The notes under the pieces are model-generated. The model was given only the letters and a program-made list of their open reading frames with translations, was not told the origin of the DNA and made no database searches. 64,000 nucleotides of DNA from Brucella intermedia LMG 3301 (GTDB lineage Bacteria > Pseudomonadota > Alphaproteobacteria > Rhizobiales > Rhizobiaceae): NCBI RefSeq assembly GCF_000182645.1, contig NZ_ACQA01000001.1, positions 1,054,001 to 1,118,000 of the forward strand. Reading direction: 5' to 3'. The position numbers and the translations under genes were made by a program. This document shows positions 27,655 through 37,281 of this stretch, in pieces. Every line of letters begins with the position of its first letter. The stretch's first letter is position 1.

Positions 27655-28035
27655 TCAGGCTGCGCCCTGCATCTGGCGCAGGCTTTCCGGAGAGGCGGCT
27701 TTGATTTCAACAGACTCACCGCATCCGCAAGCCGAGGTCTGGTTCGGATTGTTGAAGACAAAACCCGTGCGCAGGGTCGTCACCTCGAAGTCCATCTGGG
27801 TGCCGAGCAGGAAAAGAACGGCCTCCGGCGCGATGTAAACCCTCGCACCATCCTTTTCGATGACATCGTCGCCAGCCTTGGCTTCGGTGACGAGATCGAT
27901 GGTATATTCCATCCCGGCGCAGCCGCCCTTTTTCACGCCTACCCGGATACCCAGGGCGCCATCCCGCGATGCGATGATCTCGCGGACGCGATCAGCTGCT
28001 TTGTCGGTTAGCGTCATGACTGCGAAACGGCCCAT
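27655..28035 (-). CDS. sufA: A-type iron-sulfur carrier SufA
   Basis: 126-aa HesB/IscA-type protein that carries Fe-S clusters from the scaffold to apoproteins. The three cluster ligands are C39 (GGCAGMEY), C103 and C105 (SACGCGE). ATG 28035 is chosen because a purine-rich GAAGAGAG site precedes it; an upstream in-frame ATG at 28122 would add a non-conserved 29-residue extension. It functions with the SUF operon at 13.7-20.4 kb but is transcribed separately, with the TfoX-like gene. Confidence 0.92.
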   Translation of the reverse strand: MGRFAVMTLTDKAADRVREIIASRDGALGIRVGVKKGGCAGMEYTIDLVTEAKAGDDVIEKDGARVYIAPEAVLFLLGTQMDFEVTTLRTGFVFNNPNQTSACGCGESVEIKAASPESLRQMQGAA

Positions 28036-28223
28036 TTTCTCTCTTCCGGTATCGTGCTGGCATATGGACGGAGAATCGTCCAGTCTTGTCGCAACAGGCT
28101 GAGTTTCCTCTGCGATTGCCACGTTTTCACTATAGTTAGTGTTGTAACATCATTACTGCAATACACCAAATCGGGAGCGTCCCGAAGCGCTCTGCAAAAT
28201 ATTGCTCGGAAGAGGAGAAGCGT

Positions 28224-28868
28224 ATGTCGAATGACCGGATGAAACCTCTCATGCTCGCTGCCGTGATCGGCCTTCTGGGTGCAGGGGCAGCAGGCTTTGC
28301 AGCCGGAGGCGCCCTGGCGCAGAATCCGCCGAAGGGCGCGCCTGAAGAAACGCCGAGAAATGTCCAGGAAAAGCACGATAATGCTCCCGAGCCAGTTCAG
28401 GAAACCAAGCCTTCCGAACAGACGCAGGACGCCGCGGGAGGCGTGACGGTTCCGGACTATCGCGACGATCGTTCCACTCCACAGGCGCTCATCGAATCCT
28501 ATTACAATGCGATCAACCGCAAGGAATATGCGCGGGCCTATGGCTATTATTCCGAAGAGGGACGGGAACCGGACTTCAAGACCTTCCTGAAAGGTTATGA
28601 AAACACCAAGAGCGTGAAGGTGGCGTTGCGAAAGACCGATCCCGACCCGGGGGCGGGGCAGATTTACTGGAGCCAGCCGGTGGCCATCGAAGCGGAAACG
28701 GCGGATGGCAAGAAGGAAGTCTTTACAGGCTGTTATACGATTCACCTTACAAATCCTGCCATGCAGGAGGATCCGCCCTTCAAGTCGATGCAGATCATGA
28801 CGGGCTCGCTCACCAAGTCCCCGCTGGAACTGGAAAAAAGCGTGCCGGAGACCTGCGAAGCGCCTTGA
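28224..28868 (+). CDS. Secreted or lipid-free periplasmic protein of unknown function
   Basis: 214 aa. A hydrophobic signal segment (about residues 8-31) is followed by a proline/glutamate-rich disordered region and a C-terminal domain with ESYYNAINRKEYARAYGYY, which resembles the helix-rich start of NTF2-like folds. Two cysteines (FTGCYT and ETCEAP) could pair. Function unknown. It is divergent from sufA. Confidence 0.7.
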   Translation: MSNDRMKPLMLAAVIGLLGAGAAGFAAGGALAQNPPKGAPEETPRNVQEKHDNAPEPVQETKPSEQTQDAAGGVTVPDYRDDRSTPQALIESYYNAINRKEYARAYGYYSEEGREPDFKTFLKGYENTKSVKVALRKTDPDPGAGQIYWSQPVAIEAETADGKKEVFTGCYTIHLTNPAMQEDPPFKSMQIMTGSLTKSPLELEKSVPETCEAP

Positions 28869-28951
28869 ATCGAAATGTCAAAAAGGCCCTTGACCTTGCC
28901 ACGATGGGAAGCTCCATCTTATGGCCATCCCTAGAAGGAGTGACTGATTTG

Positions 28952-29149
28952 ATGAAGTTTTCCATTCCCAAGATGAAATGTGGCGGTTGCGCCGATAGCG
29001 TTACAGCCGCCTTGCGCGGACTTGATGCAACGGCGCCCATCGAAATCGACCTCGAAAAGAAGGAAGTCGAGTTCGGCGGCAACGTTCCCCAGGATAGAGT
29101 GCTCTCCGCCCTGGCTGCAGCCGGGTTTCCAGCGGCAAACGTTCAATAA
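28952..29149 (+). CDS. Heavy-metal-associated (HMA) domain protein, copper-chaperone-like
   Basis: 65 aa forming a single ferredoxin-like HMA domain. The metal-binding motif is MKCGGC with C10 and C13. CopZ-like proteins carry Cu(I) to a P-type ATPase, but none is adjacent, so the partner and metal are unproven. ATG 28952 follows an AAGGAG ribosome site (28935-28940); the longer frame from 28865 is not needed. Confidence 0.85.
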   Translation: MKFSIPKMKCGGCADSVTAALRGLDATAPIEIDLEKKEVEFGGNVPQDRVLSALAAAGFPAANVQ

Positions 29150-29512
29150 TGTGATTTCGGCTGCGCTTGTTTCAATGCGCTGCAGAAGATAGAGCCATCC
29201 CCGGAAGCATGATGCAGTTCCGGCTAGGCTGTGCGTCGAGAACAGATGCCGGGAAGCGAAGGGCTTTCCGCCATTTTCATGTCCCGACGCGCCGTAGCAC
29301 TCATATGGAGTGACCTCGGGCGCGCCCGGTGAACTCCCGGCGCTCTGATCGGGTAACAGTGAGCATAAATGCCGCAAATGCTGTGTTTCATTGACTGGAC
29401 CCGCGATTTTTGCCACATCAACGGCAAATCTCGTTTATGGTGCTCCGGCAGGATGCAGGGCGCTCCGATGGCATGAAACATCGCACTTCGCGATAAGGAA
29501 GGGTTTAGGGCT
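29150..29512. other. Intergenic stretch with nothing recognised
   Basis: 363 nt between the HMA gene and pcm. Short frames present are basic and unconvincing. It should contain the pcm promoter. Confidence 0.5.
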
Positions 29513-30181
29513 ATGGCAGCCGATTTCCAGGATCTTCGCACAAAGATGGTCGACAACCAGATCCGCACGACGGACGTAACCGATCTGGCAGTGATCGATG
29601 CTTTCCTGACCGTCCCGCGTGAGGCGTTCGTTCCGGCGGCACGTCAGGTCCTTGCCTATATTGACGAAGACCAGCTTCTTGAAAGCGAAGGCAAGCAGCC
29701 TCGCTATCTGATGGAGCCTTCGCCTTTCGCCAAGCTGGTGCAGCTCGCAAGCATCAAGAACACGGACGTCGTTCTCGATGTCGGCTGCGGCACCGGATAT
29801 TCCGCCGCCATCCTTTCCAAGCTGGCCGGTTCGGTCATCGGCCTCGAAAGTGATTCCGTATTGTCGGCTGCTGCCACTGCCCGTCTCGCAGAATTGGGCT
29901 ATGACAATGTTGTGATCGTTTCAGGCGAACTGCAGGCAGGCTATCCTTCGGAAGCACCTTATGACGTGATCGTCATTGAGGGCGCCGTCGACTTCATCCC
30001 GGACGCACTTCTCGCCCAGTTGAGGGACGGCGGACGTCTCGTTGCCGTTGAAGGGCGCGGGAATGCCGGAGTTGCGCGGATTTACGTTAAAGAAAATGGT
30101 GTTGCATCAGGACGCGGTGTGTTCAACACTGCGGTTCGTCCGCTACCGGGCTTTGAACGGATTCCGCAGTTCGAGTTTTAA
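29513..30181 (+). CDS. pcm: Protein-L-isoaspartate O-methyltransferase family protein
   Basis: 222 aa. PCMT fold with N-terminal RTKMVDNQIRTTDV, the SAM-binding motif VLDVGCGTGYSAA and the following acidic GLESDS. The family methylates isoaspartyl residues in aged proteins. Alphaproteobacterial members that lie directly before tolC, as here, are divergent, and their true substrate is not certain. Confidence 0.88.
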   Translation: MAADFQDLRTKMVDNQIRTTDVTDLAVIDAFLTVPREAFVPAARQVLAYIDEDQLLESEGKQPRYLMEPSPFAKLVQLASIKNTDVVLDVGCGTGYSAAILSKLAGSVIGLESDSVLSAAATARLAELGYDNVVIVSGELQAGYPSEAPYDVIVIEGAVDFIPDALLAQLRDGGRLVAVEGRGNAGVARIYVKENGVASGRGVFNTAVRPLPGFERIPQFEF

Positions 30182-30324
30182 TTTTAGCGGATGATACAAT
30201 TCTGCAACGCTGTGGAATTTGTTTGTGCAAGCTCTGGCGGGGGCAATGGAAATAACCGAATTTAGAGGTTATTAGGATTTGCCCGAACCAATCGGTTCGA
30301 TAGTTGGATTCGTTTGTTCTTATA

Positions 30325-31704
30325 ATGAGGTACCCGGTGTTCAAAACGTGCAAAGGACTGGTAGCGGCCGCAGCATTGTTGTCTGGCACCATTTTAACGG
30401 GGCAGGCGGCGTTCTCGGAGACGTTGACCGGCGCTCTCGTCAAGGCCTACAAGAACAATGCTAACCTGAACTACTCCCGCGCAGGCGTCCGCGTTACGGA
30501 TGAAGGCGTGGCGATTGCCAAGTCCGGTTATCGCCCGCAGATTACGGGTTCTTATAACGTAGGGCGCGGCAAGACCCCTTCAAGCCGGGGATATCGTACG
30601 ACAGGCACATTCGGCATTGAGCTGAATCAGATGCTGTTCGATGGATTTCAAACCAAGAACAATGTCGCCGCCGCCGAGACACAGGTCTTTGCCCAGCGCG
30701 AGAACCTCCGCAATGAAGAGCAAAACAGACTCTATGAGGCGGTGACCGCCTATATGGATGTCTATCGAGCTCGCCAGATCGCGGCCCTGCGTGAACGCAA
30801 CCTCGCAGCCCTGAACGAACAGGTTCGTGCAGCCCGCGCTCGCCTCGACGTGGGCGAGGGTACGCGCACCGACGTTGCCCAGGCAGACGCCAGCCGCTCG
30901 AATGCGGTTGCTGCGCTCAATTCTGCACGTGCGGATGTCAAGTCGGCAGAAGCAACCTATGTGCAGGTGATCGGCGTTCAGCCGGACAAGCTTGCAGCGG
31001 CTGCGGCGGCCAAGAATCTGCCGGCCTCTCCGGATCAGGCCTTCTCCATTGCGATTGCTGGCCACCCGGGCATCCTCGCGACGCAGTACGCCGTCAACGC
31101 TGCCGGATATAACGTAAAGGCCAGGGAAGGCGCTCTGCTTCCTTCCGTCGGGCTTACGGCAAGCGCCAGCCGCCTCGATACTTATGCCGGTGAGGGCGGT
31201 TCGCAGACCGATGGTAATTCGGCTTCCATCGGTGTTGGTGTGAGCATTCCGATCTATACCGGTGGCCGCACTTCGGCACAGGTCCGCCAGTCCAAGGAGC
31301 AACTTGGTCAGGCGCGTATCGAAGTCGATGTGGTTCGCGATCAGGTTCGGCAGGCAATCGGTGTGGCGTGGTCGCAGCTTGAAGCTGCCCGCGCGTCGGT
31401 CAAGGCAAATCGGGACGGTATTTCTGCCGCACAGCTTGCTCTCGATGGCGTCATCGAGGAACGCAAGGTGGGGCAGCGCACCACGCTCGATGTGTTGAAT
31501 GCGCAAAACGATCTCATCACGGCGCAGATCGCTCTGGTCGAATCCGAGCGTAACGTCATTGTTGCCAGCTATGCGCTCCTGAACGCGACCGGTCGCATGA
31601 CCGCCACCCAGATGGGACTGCAGGTTGCCGAGTACAAGCCGGAAGAGCACTACAACGCCGTCAAGGACAAGTGGTTCGGCCTGCGCACGCCGGACAGCCG
31701 CTGA
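30325..31704 (+). CDS. bepC: Outer membrane efflux channel, TolC family (BepC-like)
   Basis: 459 aa. Signal peptide ending near GQAAFS, then the TolC repeat: two structurally similar halves with long helices (ENLRNEEQNRLYEAVTAYMD and VRDQVRQAIGVAWSQ) and the AQNDLITAQI region. Forms the outer membrane exit duct of tripartite drug efflux and type I secretion systems. The sequence matches what I remember of Brucella BepC. ATG 30325 is preferred over TTG 30304. No inner membrane partner is encoded nearby. Confidence 0.93.
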   Translation: MRYPVFKTCKGLVAAAALLSGTILTGQAAFSETLTGALVKAYKNNANLNYSRAGVRVTDEGVAIAKSGYRPQITGSYNVGRGKTPSSRGYRTTGTFGIELNQMLFDGFQTKNNVAAAETQVFAQRENLRNEEQNRLYEAVTAYMDVYRARQIAALRERNLAALNEQVRAARARLDVGEGTRTDVAQADASRSNAVAALNSARADVKSAEATYVQVIGVQPDKLAAAAAAKNLPASPDQAFSIAIAGHPGILATQYAVNAAGYNVKAREGALLPSVGLTASASRLDTYAGEGGSQTDGNSASIGVGVSIPIYTGGRTSAQVRQSKEQLGQARIEVDVVRDQVRQAIGVAWSQLEAARASVKANRDGISAAQLALDGVIEERKVGQRTTLDVLNAQNDLITAQIALVESERNVIVASYALLNATGRMTATQMGLQVAEYKPEEHYNAVKDKWFGLRTPDSR

Positions 31705-31727
31705 TCCTTTGTGTTGAATGAGAATTG

Positions 31728-31752
31728 AAAGGCACCTTCGGGTGCCTTTTAT
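31728..31752 (+). terminator. Rho-independent terminator after bepC/tolC
   Basis: Perfect 9-bp stem aaaggcacc-ttcg-ggtgccttt followed by a T-rich tail. Confidence 0.9.
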
Positions 31753-31930
31753 TTTGCCGTCGATTCGGGATCTCGCGGCATCGTCAATCCTTAACAAATC
31801 CATAAAGCTGTGAGTTTGAGAGCCCGTGTCCTGTGCGGGGATTCTCAAACGGGGGATCGTCCGCTACCCTTAATCCATTGATTCTCTGTCTTTTGCAGAC
31901 AATGTCGCAATACAGGAAAGCGGATTAGCC

Positions 31931-32680
31931 ATGGCACAGACATCCAGCGCAGCACGTGAACCGTCGATGGAAGAGATTCTCGCGTCCATCCGCAGGATCA
32001 TTGAAGACAGCGATGTCACCCGCCAGCCCGCGCCGATGGCATCTCAGGTTCGCGGAGAGGTTGCCGAGTTCCGTCGTCCTGTCACCGAGCAACCCGTTGC
32101 GCAGCCGGAGAGGCCCGCAATGATGCGCAATGTGTTCCAGGACGAACCGACATTGCGCGGCCCGATCAGCGAGCCGGTGCCACCAGCGCCCGAACCGGCA
32201 ATCGAGGCCGAGGACGAGGATGAAGTTGTTCTCAACGCCGAGAATGACGATCATTCCAACCCCGAGGCTCTGGCACATCCGCAACAGCCCGCCGCAACGG
32301 ATATTTCGCTGGAAGAAATGGACCTTTCGGTTGAGGCGGAGATTGCAAAGGCGGTCGATACCTTGCTGGAACCGGAACCCGATGCGGAAATCGAGCAGGA
32401 AGTTCCTGTCCAGCCCAAGGCTGCCGCCCCGGTTACAGAAGCCGTTGCAAAGCCGCAGCCTTCTGCCCATATGTTGTCGCAGATCGCTGAACGTCAGGTA
32501 GCTGCTGCGTTTCAGGATTTGAATCATGCGGTCAGGGCCGAACCGCGCCGCTCGTTCGACGATATTGCTGCGGAACTGCTGCGCCCGATGCTGCAGGACT
32601 GGCTCGACAACAATTTGCCGACGCTCGTCGAGCGGCTTGTGCGGGAAGAGATCGAGCGCGTGGTACGCGGCGAGCGATAA
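31931..32680 (+). CDS. popZ: Cell pole-organizing protein PopZ (DUF2497)
   Basis: 249 aa. N-terminal helix REPSMEEILASIRRIIEDS, a long proline/glutamate-rich acidic middle (about residues 35-175), and a C-terminal oligomerisation region (AAELLRPMLQDWLDNNLP, VERLVREEIERV). This is the PopZ plan: it self-assembles at cell poles and anchors ParB and polarity factors. It lies just before valS as in other Rhizobiales. Confidence 0.9.
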   Translation: MAQTSSAAREPSMEEILASIRRIIEDSDVTRQPAPMASQVRGEVAEFRRPVTEQPVAQPERPAMMRNVFQDEPTLRGPISEPVPPAPEPAIEAEDEDEVVLNAENDDHSNPEALAHPQQPAATDISLEEMDLSVEAEIAKAVDTLLEPEPDAEIEQEVPVQPKAAAPVTEAVAKPQPSAHMLSQIAERQVAAAFQDLNHAVRAEPRRSFDDIAAELLRPMLQDWLDNNLPTLVERLVREEIERVVRGER

Positions 32681-32708
32681 GCGTACCGGCCCGATCCGTT
32701 GAAATCTT

Positions 32709-32735
32709 ACCCGTCTGTGCAGCAGGCGGGTTTTC
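32709..32735 (+). terminator. Terminator after popZ
   Basis: Nine-base stem acccgtctg / caggcgggt (one G-T pair), 5-nt loop, followed by TTTT. Confidence 0.7.
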
Positions 32736-32844
32736 ACTTTTAGAATGACCGACGGAGGCGCGGTCACTTTTAAAGTGATTTGTCAGCTGTTAGTTGCTAT
32801 TGAGCCTTCAATTCATTCATCGCGCATAAAGACCGGATAATTCC

Positions 32845-35577
32845 ATGCTTGAGAAGACCTATGACGCCGCGGCGATAGAGCCGAAAATTGCTGAACGCTG
32901 GGAAGAAGCGGGTGCATTCAAGGCGGGTGCAGGCGCGAAGCCGGGAGCCGATCCGTTTGCCGTGGTTATTCCGCCGCCGAACGTCACCGGATCGCTGCAT
33001 ATGGGCCACGCGCTCAACAACACGATCCAGGACATCATGGTCCGCTTCGAACGAATGCGCGGCAAGAATGTGCTGTGGCAGCCCGGCATGGACCACGCAG
33101 GCATTGCAACCCAGATGGTTGTCGAGCGCCAGCTGGCTGAACGGCAGGAACCAAACCGTCATGCCATGGGCCGCGAGAAGTTCATCGAACGGATCTGGCA
33201 GTGGAAGGCTGAATCGGGCGGCATGATTTCCAACCAGCTGCGCCGTCTTGGTGCCTCGTGTGACTGGTCGCGCGAGCGCTTCACCATGGACGAAGGGCTT
33301 TCGCGCGCGGTTCTGGAAGTTTTCGTCTCGCTCTACAAGCAGGGCCTCATCTATCGCGACAAGCGCCTGGTCAACTGGGACCCGAAGCTGCTGACGGCGA
33401 TTTCCGACATTGAAGTCGAGTCTCGCGAAACGAAAGGCCATCTGTGGCATTTCCGTTATCCGCTTGAGAACGTCCCGTTCGACCCGGAAAACCCGCACAC
33501 TTACATCGTCGTGGCGACAACGCGGCCGGAAACCATGCTGGGCGACACCGGTGTCGCGGTCAACCCGAAGGACGGGCGTTACCATGCTCTGGTCGGAAAC
33601 GACGTGGTGCTCCCGCTCGTCGGTCGCCACATTCCGATCGTTGCAGACGATTATGCCGATCCGGAAGCCGGTTCTGGCGCGGTCAAGATTACGCCTGCGC
33701 ATGACTTCAACGATTTTGAGGTCGGCAAGCGCAACGATCTGCGCGCCATCAATATCCTGACGCCCGAGGCCGCAGTTACGCTCAAGGGCAACAATGACTT
33801 CCTGGAAGGCCTTGAGCTGACGCCCGAACTGAAGGCGCTCATCAACGAGCTGGATGGGCAGGATCGCTTTGCGGTTCGCAAGCGCATCGTCGAATTGATG
33901 GACGAGCGCGGCTATCTCGAAAAGATCGAGGACCACACGCACGCCGTTCCGCACGGTGACCGCGGTGGCGTGCCGATCGAACCCTACCTGACCGACCAGT
34001 GGTATGTGAACGCTGCCGAACTTGCCAAGCCTGCAATGGCAGCTGTTCGCGACGGAACCACGCAGATCGTTCCAAAGAACTGGGAAAAGACCTATTTCGA
34101 CTGGATGGAAAACATCCAGCCGTGGTGCGTCTCGCGCCAGCTTTGGTGGGGACACCAGATCCCGGCCTGGTATGGCCCGGACGGCAAATGCTTTGTCGAA
34201 AAGAGCGAAGAAGAGGCGAAGGCCTCTGCGCGCGCCCACTATGGCGAAGATGTTGTGCTCGAGCGTGATACCGACGTTCTCGATACATGGTTTTCGTCTG
34301 CGCTGTGGCCGTTCTCGACGCTCGGCTGGCCGGACAAGACGCCGGAACTCGCAACTTATTATCCAACCAGCGTTCTGGTTACCGGGTTCGATATCCTGTT
34401 CTTCTGGGTTGCCCGCATGATGATGATGGGTCTCCATTTCATGGAGGAAATCCCGTTCCATACGGTTTATCTGCATGCTCTGGTTCGCGACAAGCATGGC
34501 GCGAAGATGTCGAAGTCGAAGGGCAATGTCATCGATCCGCTGGAGCTGATGGACGAATACGGCGCCGACGCGCTGCGGTTCACCCTTGCGATCATGGCCG
34601 CACAGGGGCGTGACGTTAAGCTCGATCCGGCTCGTATTGCAGGCTATCGCAATTTCGGCACCAAGCTCTGGAATGCGACGCGCTTTGCGCAGATGAATGG
34701 CGTAAAGCTCGACGCCGGTTTCAAGCCGGAAAACGCCAGGCTTGCCGTCAATCGCTGGATACTGACGGAGCTGACCAAGGCCACGCGCGCCGTCACCGAG
34801 GGCATCGACAACTATCGCTTCAATGAAGCAGCGGGCGCTGCATATCGTTTTGTCTGGAACCAGTTCTGCGATTGGTATCTGGAACTGCTGAAGCCGATCT
34901 TCATGGGCGACGATGAAGCTGCGAAGGCTGAAGCCCAGGCCACTGCAGCCTATTGCCTCGATCAGATCTACAAGCTTCTGCACCCGTTCATGCCTTTCAT
35001 GACGGAGGAACTCTGGACCCTGACCGCAGGCGAGGGGCAGAAGCGCGATACGGTGCTGGCGCTTGCAGCCTGGCCGGAACTGTCGTTCGAGGACGAGGAA
35101 GCAGCGGCTGACATCAACTGGCTGGTTGATCTCGTCACCGGGATTCGTTCGGTTCGCGCGGAAATGAATGTGCCTGCTGGGGCGATTGCTCCTGTTGTCG
35201 TTCTGGATGCGAATGCGGCAAGTATCGACCGCTTTGCCCGTCACGATGCTGCGATCAAGCGTCTTGCGCGTGTCGAAAGCGTTTCGTTCGAGGCACAGGC
35301 TCCAAAAGGTTCGGCACAGATGCTGTTGGGTGAGGCGACAATCTGCATCCCGCTTGGCAATCTGATCGACCTGAAGGCGGAATCCGCACGCCTCGCCAAG
35401 GAAGCTGGCAAGATTGCCGCCGAAATGGATCGCATCGAGAAAAAGCTTTCCAACGAGAAATTCGTTGCGAATGCGCGTGAAGAAGTCGTTGAAGCGGAGC
35501 GTGAGCGGCTTGCGGAACTGAAGGAAGCCGCGCAGCGTGTGGCAACGGCCGAGTCACGCATCCGTGATGCAGGCTGA
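32845..35577 (+). CDS. valS: Valyl-tRNA synthetase
   Basis: 910-aa class I synthetase. HIGH-type motif HMGH in PPNVTGSLHMGHAL, editing domain with TTRPETMLGDT, KMSKS motif GAKMSKSKGNV and a C-terminal coiled-coil arm (about residues 850-905). Normal length. A strong terminator follows. Confidence 0.98.
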   Translation: MLEKTYDAAAIEPKIAERWEEAGAFKAGAGAKPGADPFAVVIPPPNVTGSLHMGHALNNTIQDIMVRFERMRGKNVLWQPGMDHAGIATQMVVERQLAERQEPNRHAMGREKFIERIWQWKAESGGMISNQLRRLGASCDWSRERFTMDEGLSRAVLEVFVSLYKQGLIYRDKRLVNWDPKLLTAISDIEVESRETKGHLWHFRYPLENVPFDPENPHTYIVVATTRPETMLGDTGVAVNPKDGRYHALVGNDVVLPLVGRHIPIVADDYADPEAGSGAVKITPAHDFNDFEVGKRNDLRAINILTPEAAVTLKGNNDFLEGLELTPELKALINELDGQDRFAVRKRIVELMDERGYLEKIEDHTHAVPHGDRGGVPIEPYLTDQWYVNAAELAKPAMAAVRDGTTQIVPKNWEKTYFDWMENIQPWCVSRQLWWGHQIPAWYGPDGKCFVEKSEEEAKASARAHYGEDVVLERDTDVLDTWFSSALWPFSTLGWPDKTPELATYYPTSVLVTGFDILFFWVARMMMMGLHFMEEIPFHTVYLHALVRDKHGAKMSKSKGNVIDPLELMDEYGADALRFTLAIMAAQGRDVKLDPARIAGYRNFGTKLWNATRFAQMNGVKLDAGFKPENARLAVNRWILTELTKATRAVTEGIDNYRFNEAAGAAYRFVWNQFCDWYLELLKPIFMGDDEAAKAEAQATAAYCLDQIYKLLHPFMPFMTEELWTLTAGEGQKRDTVLALAAWPELSFEDEEAAADINWLVDLVTGIRSVRAEMNVPAGAIAPVVVLDANAASIDRFARHDAAIKRLARVESVSFEAQAPKGSAQMLLGEATICIPLGNLIDLKAESARLAKEAGKIAAEMDRIEKKLSNEKFVANAREEVVEAERERLAELKEAAQRVATAESRIRDAG

Positions 35578-35968
35578 ATTGACCTGACGTAAGAAAACAG
35601 ATTTCGGTCGAATCAAACACCCGGCAGCCTCCGCTGTCGGGTGTTTTGTTGCGCGGTAGTCGCATTTCGGCGCGTTTCAAGCGGCAGAGGGAGTGATCGA
35701 ACTGGCGTTTCGATTGTTTTTGAGCAATGTTGCGCTTTCGCAACAAGGCGAAAAAGCGGCCGAAAATTGGCCGATTCAGGCATGTTTTGCCATGTGCTTG
35801 GTCTAATTTTACTAATGAAACGGCGATAAGATCGGTGTTTTAGCCATTTTCCGCATATGCGTCGAAAGTTCCATAACGCTAATCCAAATTAATGCATCTT
35901 GCGGGCTGAATCCTTCCTGATTTACGTTTTCGTCAACGTTAATACCGTTGCTGTGTGGGAGGACATTT
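35578..35968. other. Intergenic region between valS and the FadL-like gene
   Basis: 391 nt with no gene. Besides the valS terminator it holds a small hairpin gttgcg-cttt-cgcaac (35729-35744) and an AT-rich part near 35800-35950 that should contain the promoter of the outer membrane channel. Confidence 0.5.
35615..35650 (+). terminator. Terminator after valS
   Basis: Hairpin aaacacccg...cgggtgttt with a paired inner part (gcagc / gctgt) and a TTTTGTT tail. Confidence 0.85.
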
Positions 35969-37216
35969 ATGAGTGTACAGCGCGTGAAAATGGCAGGGAT
36001 GGTCGCAGCTTTCCTCGGAAGCGCGGTCGCTGCCAATGCGGGCGGCTTCGAGCGCGGCTCGCAGGATTTCGATATTCTTTTTGAACAAGGCAATGCCGTT
36101 GAGGCGACCGGCACCTTTGTGGCTCCTCAGCGCAAGTTGAAGAATATTGGCGGCTCTTTGGTCGGCGCCTCGACAGGCGGTATCAATCCGATTACCCGTC
36201 GCCCCTACGAGACGGAAGTCGATGAAGCGAAGAGCTATTGGGTTCCAAAAGTTTCGGCCAAGTTCGATCTTACCAATGATCTCGCTTGTGCGGCTCAATA
36301 TCGCCAGCCTTGGGGTATCGAGACGGATGTCGGCGTCGATACCGTGCGAATGTTCACCGCGATTGAACAGAAAATCTCCTCCAACGATTATGGTGTAAAC
36401 TGCTCCTATCGGTTTGCAGCTGGAGAGAAGAGCTATTTCCGTATTCTGGGTGGCGTGAGCTATCAGGAGCTCAAGGGCGAACAGACCCGAATGATACCTC
36501 CGGGTTCAGCCTTTGGCGGCTCGTTCCGCGTAGCGTCTCTGGATGTTGAAGATCAGTCGGTGGGTTGGCGTCTTGGTGCCGCTTACGAAATCCCAGAATA
36601 TGCGATGCGCGCAACGCTCGTTTATCAGTCGAAAGTCAAATATAACCTCGAAGGCACCATCGACAATCTGGCGCTCGATCGGTTGACAGGTCGCGGCATA
36701 CCGATCAACGTTGAAAGCGACGTTTCTACACCTCAGTCGGTGGAATTCAGGTTCCAGACCGGTATCGCTCCAGACTGGCTTGCTTTCGGTTCGGTCAAGT
36801 GGACCGACTGGTCGAGCATTACTTCTGTGGACTTTAATTCCGCGGATAGCAGGGTCGTTCGTCAGGGAACCAAAATCACTAGCCTGAACCTTTACTATCA
36901 GGATGGTTGGACGGTTAGCGGTGGCGTCGGTCACAAGTTCAACGACCAATGGTCGGCTGCTGCGACCGTTACCTGGGATCGTGGCACCAGCACGGGCCTG
37001 ACTTCACAGACAGACATCTGGCTCTTCGGTCTCGGCACGAACTACAAGCCAAACGATCAGTTTGAGGTTCGTCTGGCTGGTGCTGCTGGCTGGCTTTCCT
37101 CGGGTGAACTGGACGATACCGTTATTGCTGGTACGCGCAATGCCACAGGCTCCAAGGGCGAATTCGGAAATGATTTCGTTGGTGCCCTGTCACTCACTGC
37201 GAAGGCCAAGTTCTAA
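35969..37216 (+). CDS. OmpP1/FadL-family outer membrane channel
   Basis: 415 aa. Signal peptide ending near AVAANA, then a FadL-type beta-barrel with alternating aromatic strands and a C-terminal ...LSLTAKAKF ending in phenylalanine, typical for BamA-assembled barrels. FadL proteins admit long-chain fatty acids or other hydrophobic compounds. ATG 35969 is chosen for the GGAGG site 6 nt upstream. Ligand unknown; no fatty acid degradation genes adjoin. Confidence 0.87.
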   Translation: MSVQRVKMAGMVAAFLGSAVAANAGGFERGSQDFDILFEQGNAVEATGTFVAPQRKLKNIGGSLVGASTGGINPITRRPYETEVDEAKSYWVPKVSAKFDLTNDLACAAQYRQPWGIETDVGVDTVRMFTAIEQKISSNDYGVNCSYRFAAGEKSYFRILGGVSYQELKGEQTRMIPPGSAFGGSFRVASLDVEDQSVGWRLGAAYEIPEYAMRATLVYQSKVKYNLEGTIDNLALDRLTGRGIPINVESDVSTPQSVEFRFQTGIAPDWLAFGSVKWTDWSSITSVDFNSADSRVVRQGTKITSLNLYYQDGWTVSGGVGHKFNDQWSAAATVTWDRGTSTGLTSQTDIWLFGLGTNYKPNDQFEVRLAGAAGWLSSGELDDTVIAGTRNATGSKGEFGNDFVGALSLTAKAKF

Positions 37217-37235
37217 GCTCGACATATAAGACACG

Positions 37236-37263
37236 AAAAAAGCCCGGCGTTGCCGGGCTTTTT
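37236..37263. terminator. Bidirectional terminator
   Basis: Perfect 12-bp stem aaaaagcccggc / gccgggcttttt between the convergent FadL-like and dehydrogenase genes. Confidence 0.9.
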
Positions 37264-37281
37264 GTTGGAAACCGCTTGGGC

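Noticed and set aside
29201..29308. Small basic frame in the gap before pcm
   Set aside because: No clear ribosome site, arginine-rich translation typical of chance frames.
32797..35244. 815-codon open frame antisense to valS
   Set aside because: A shadow frame from GC-rich codon bias opposite a complete, conserved synthetase.
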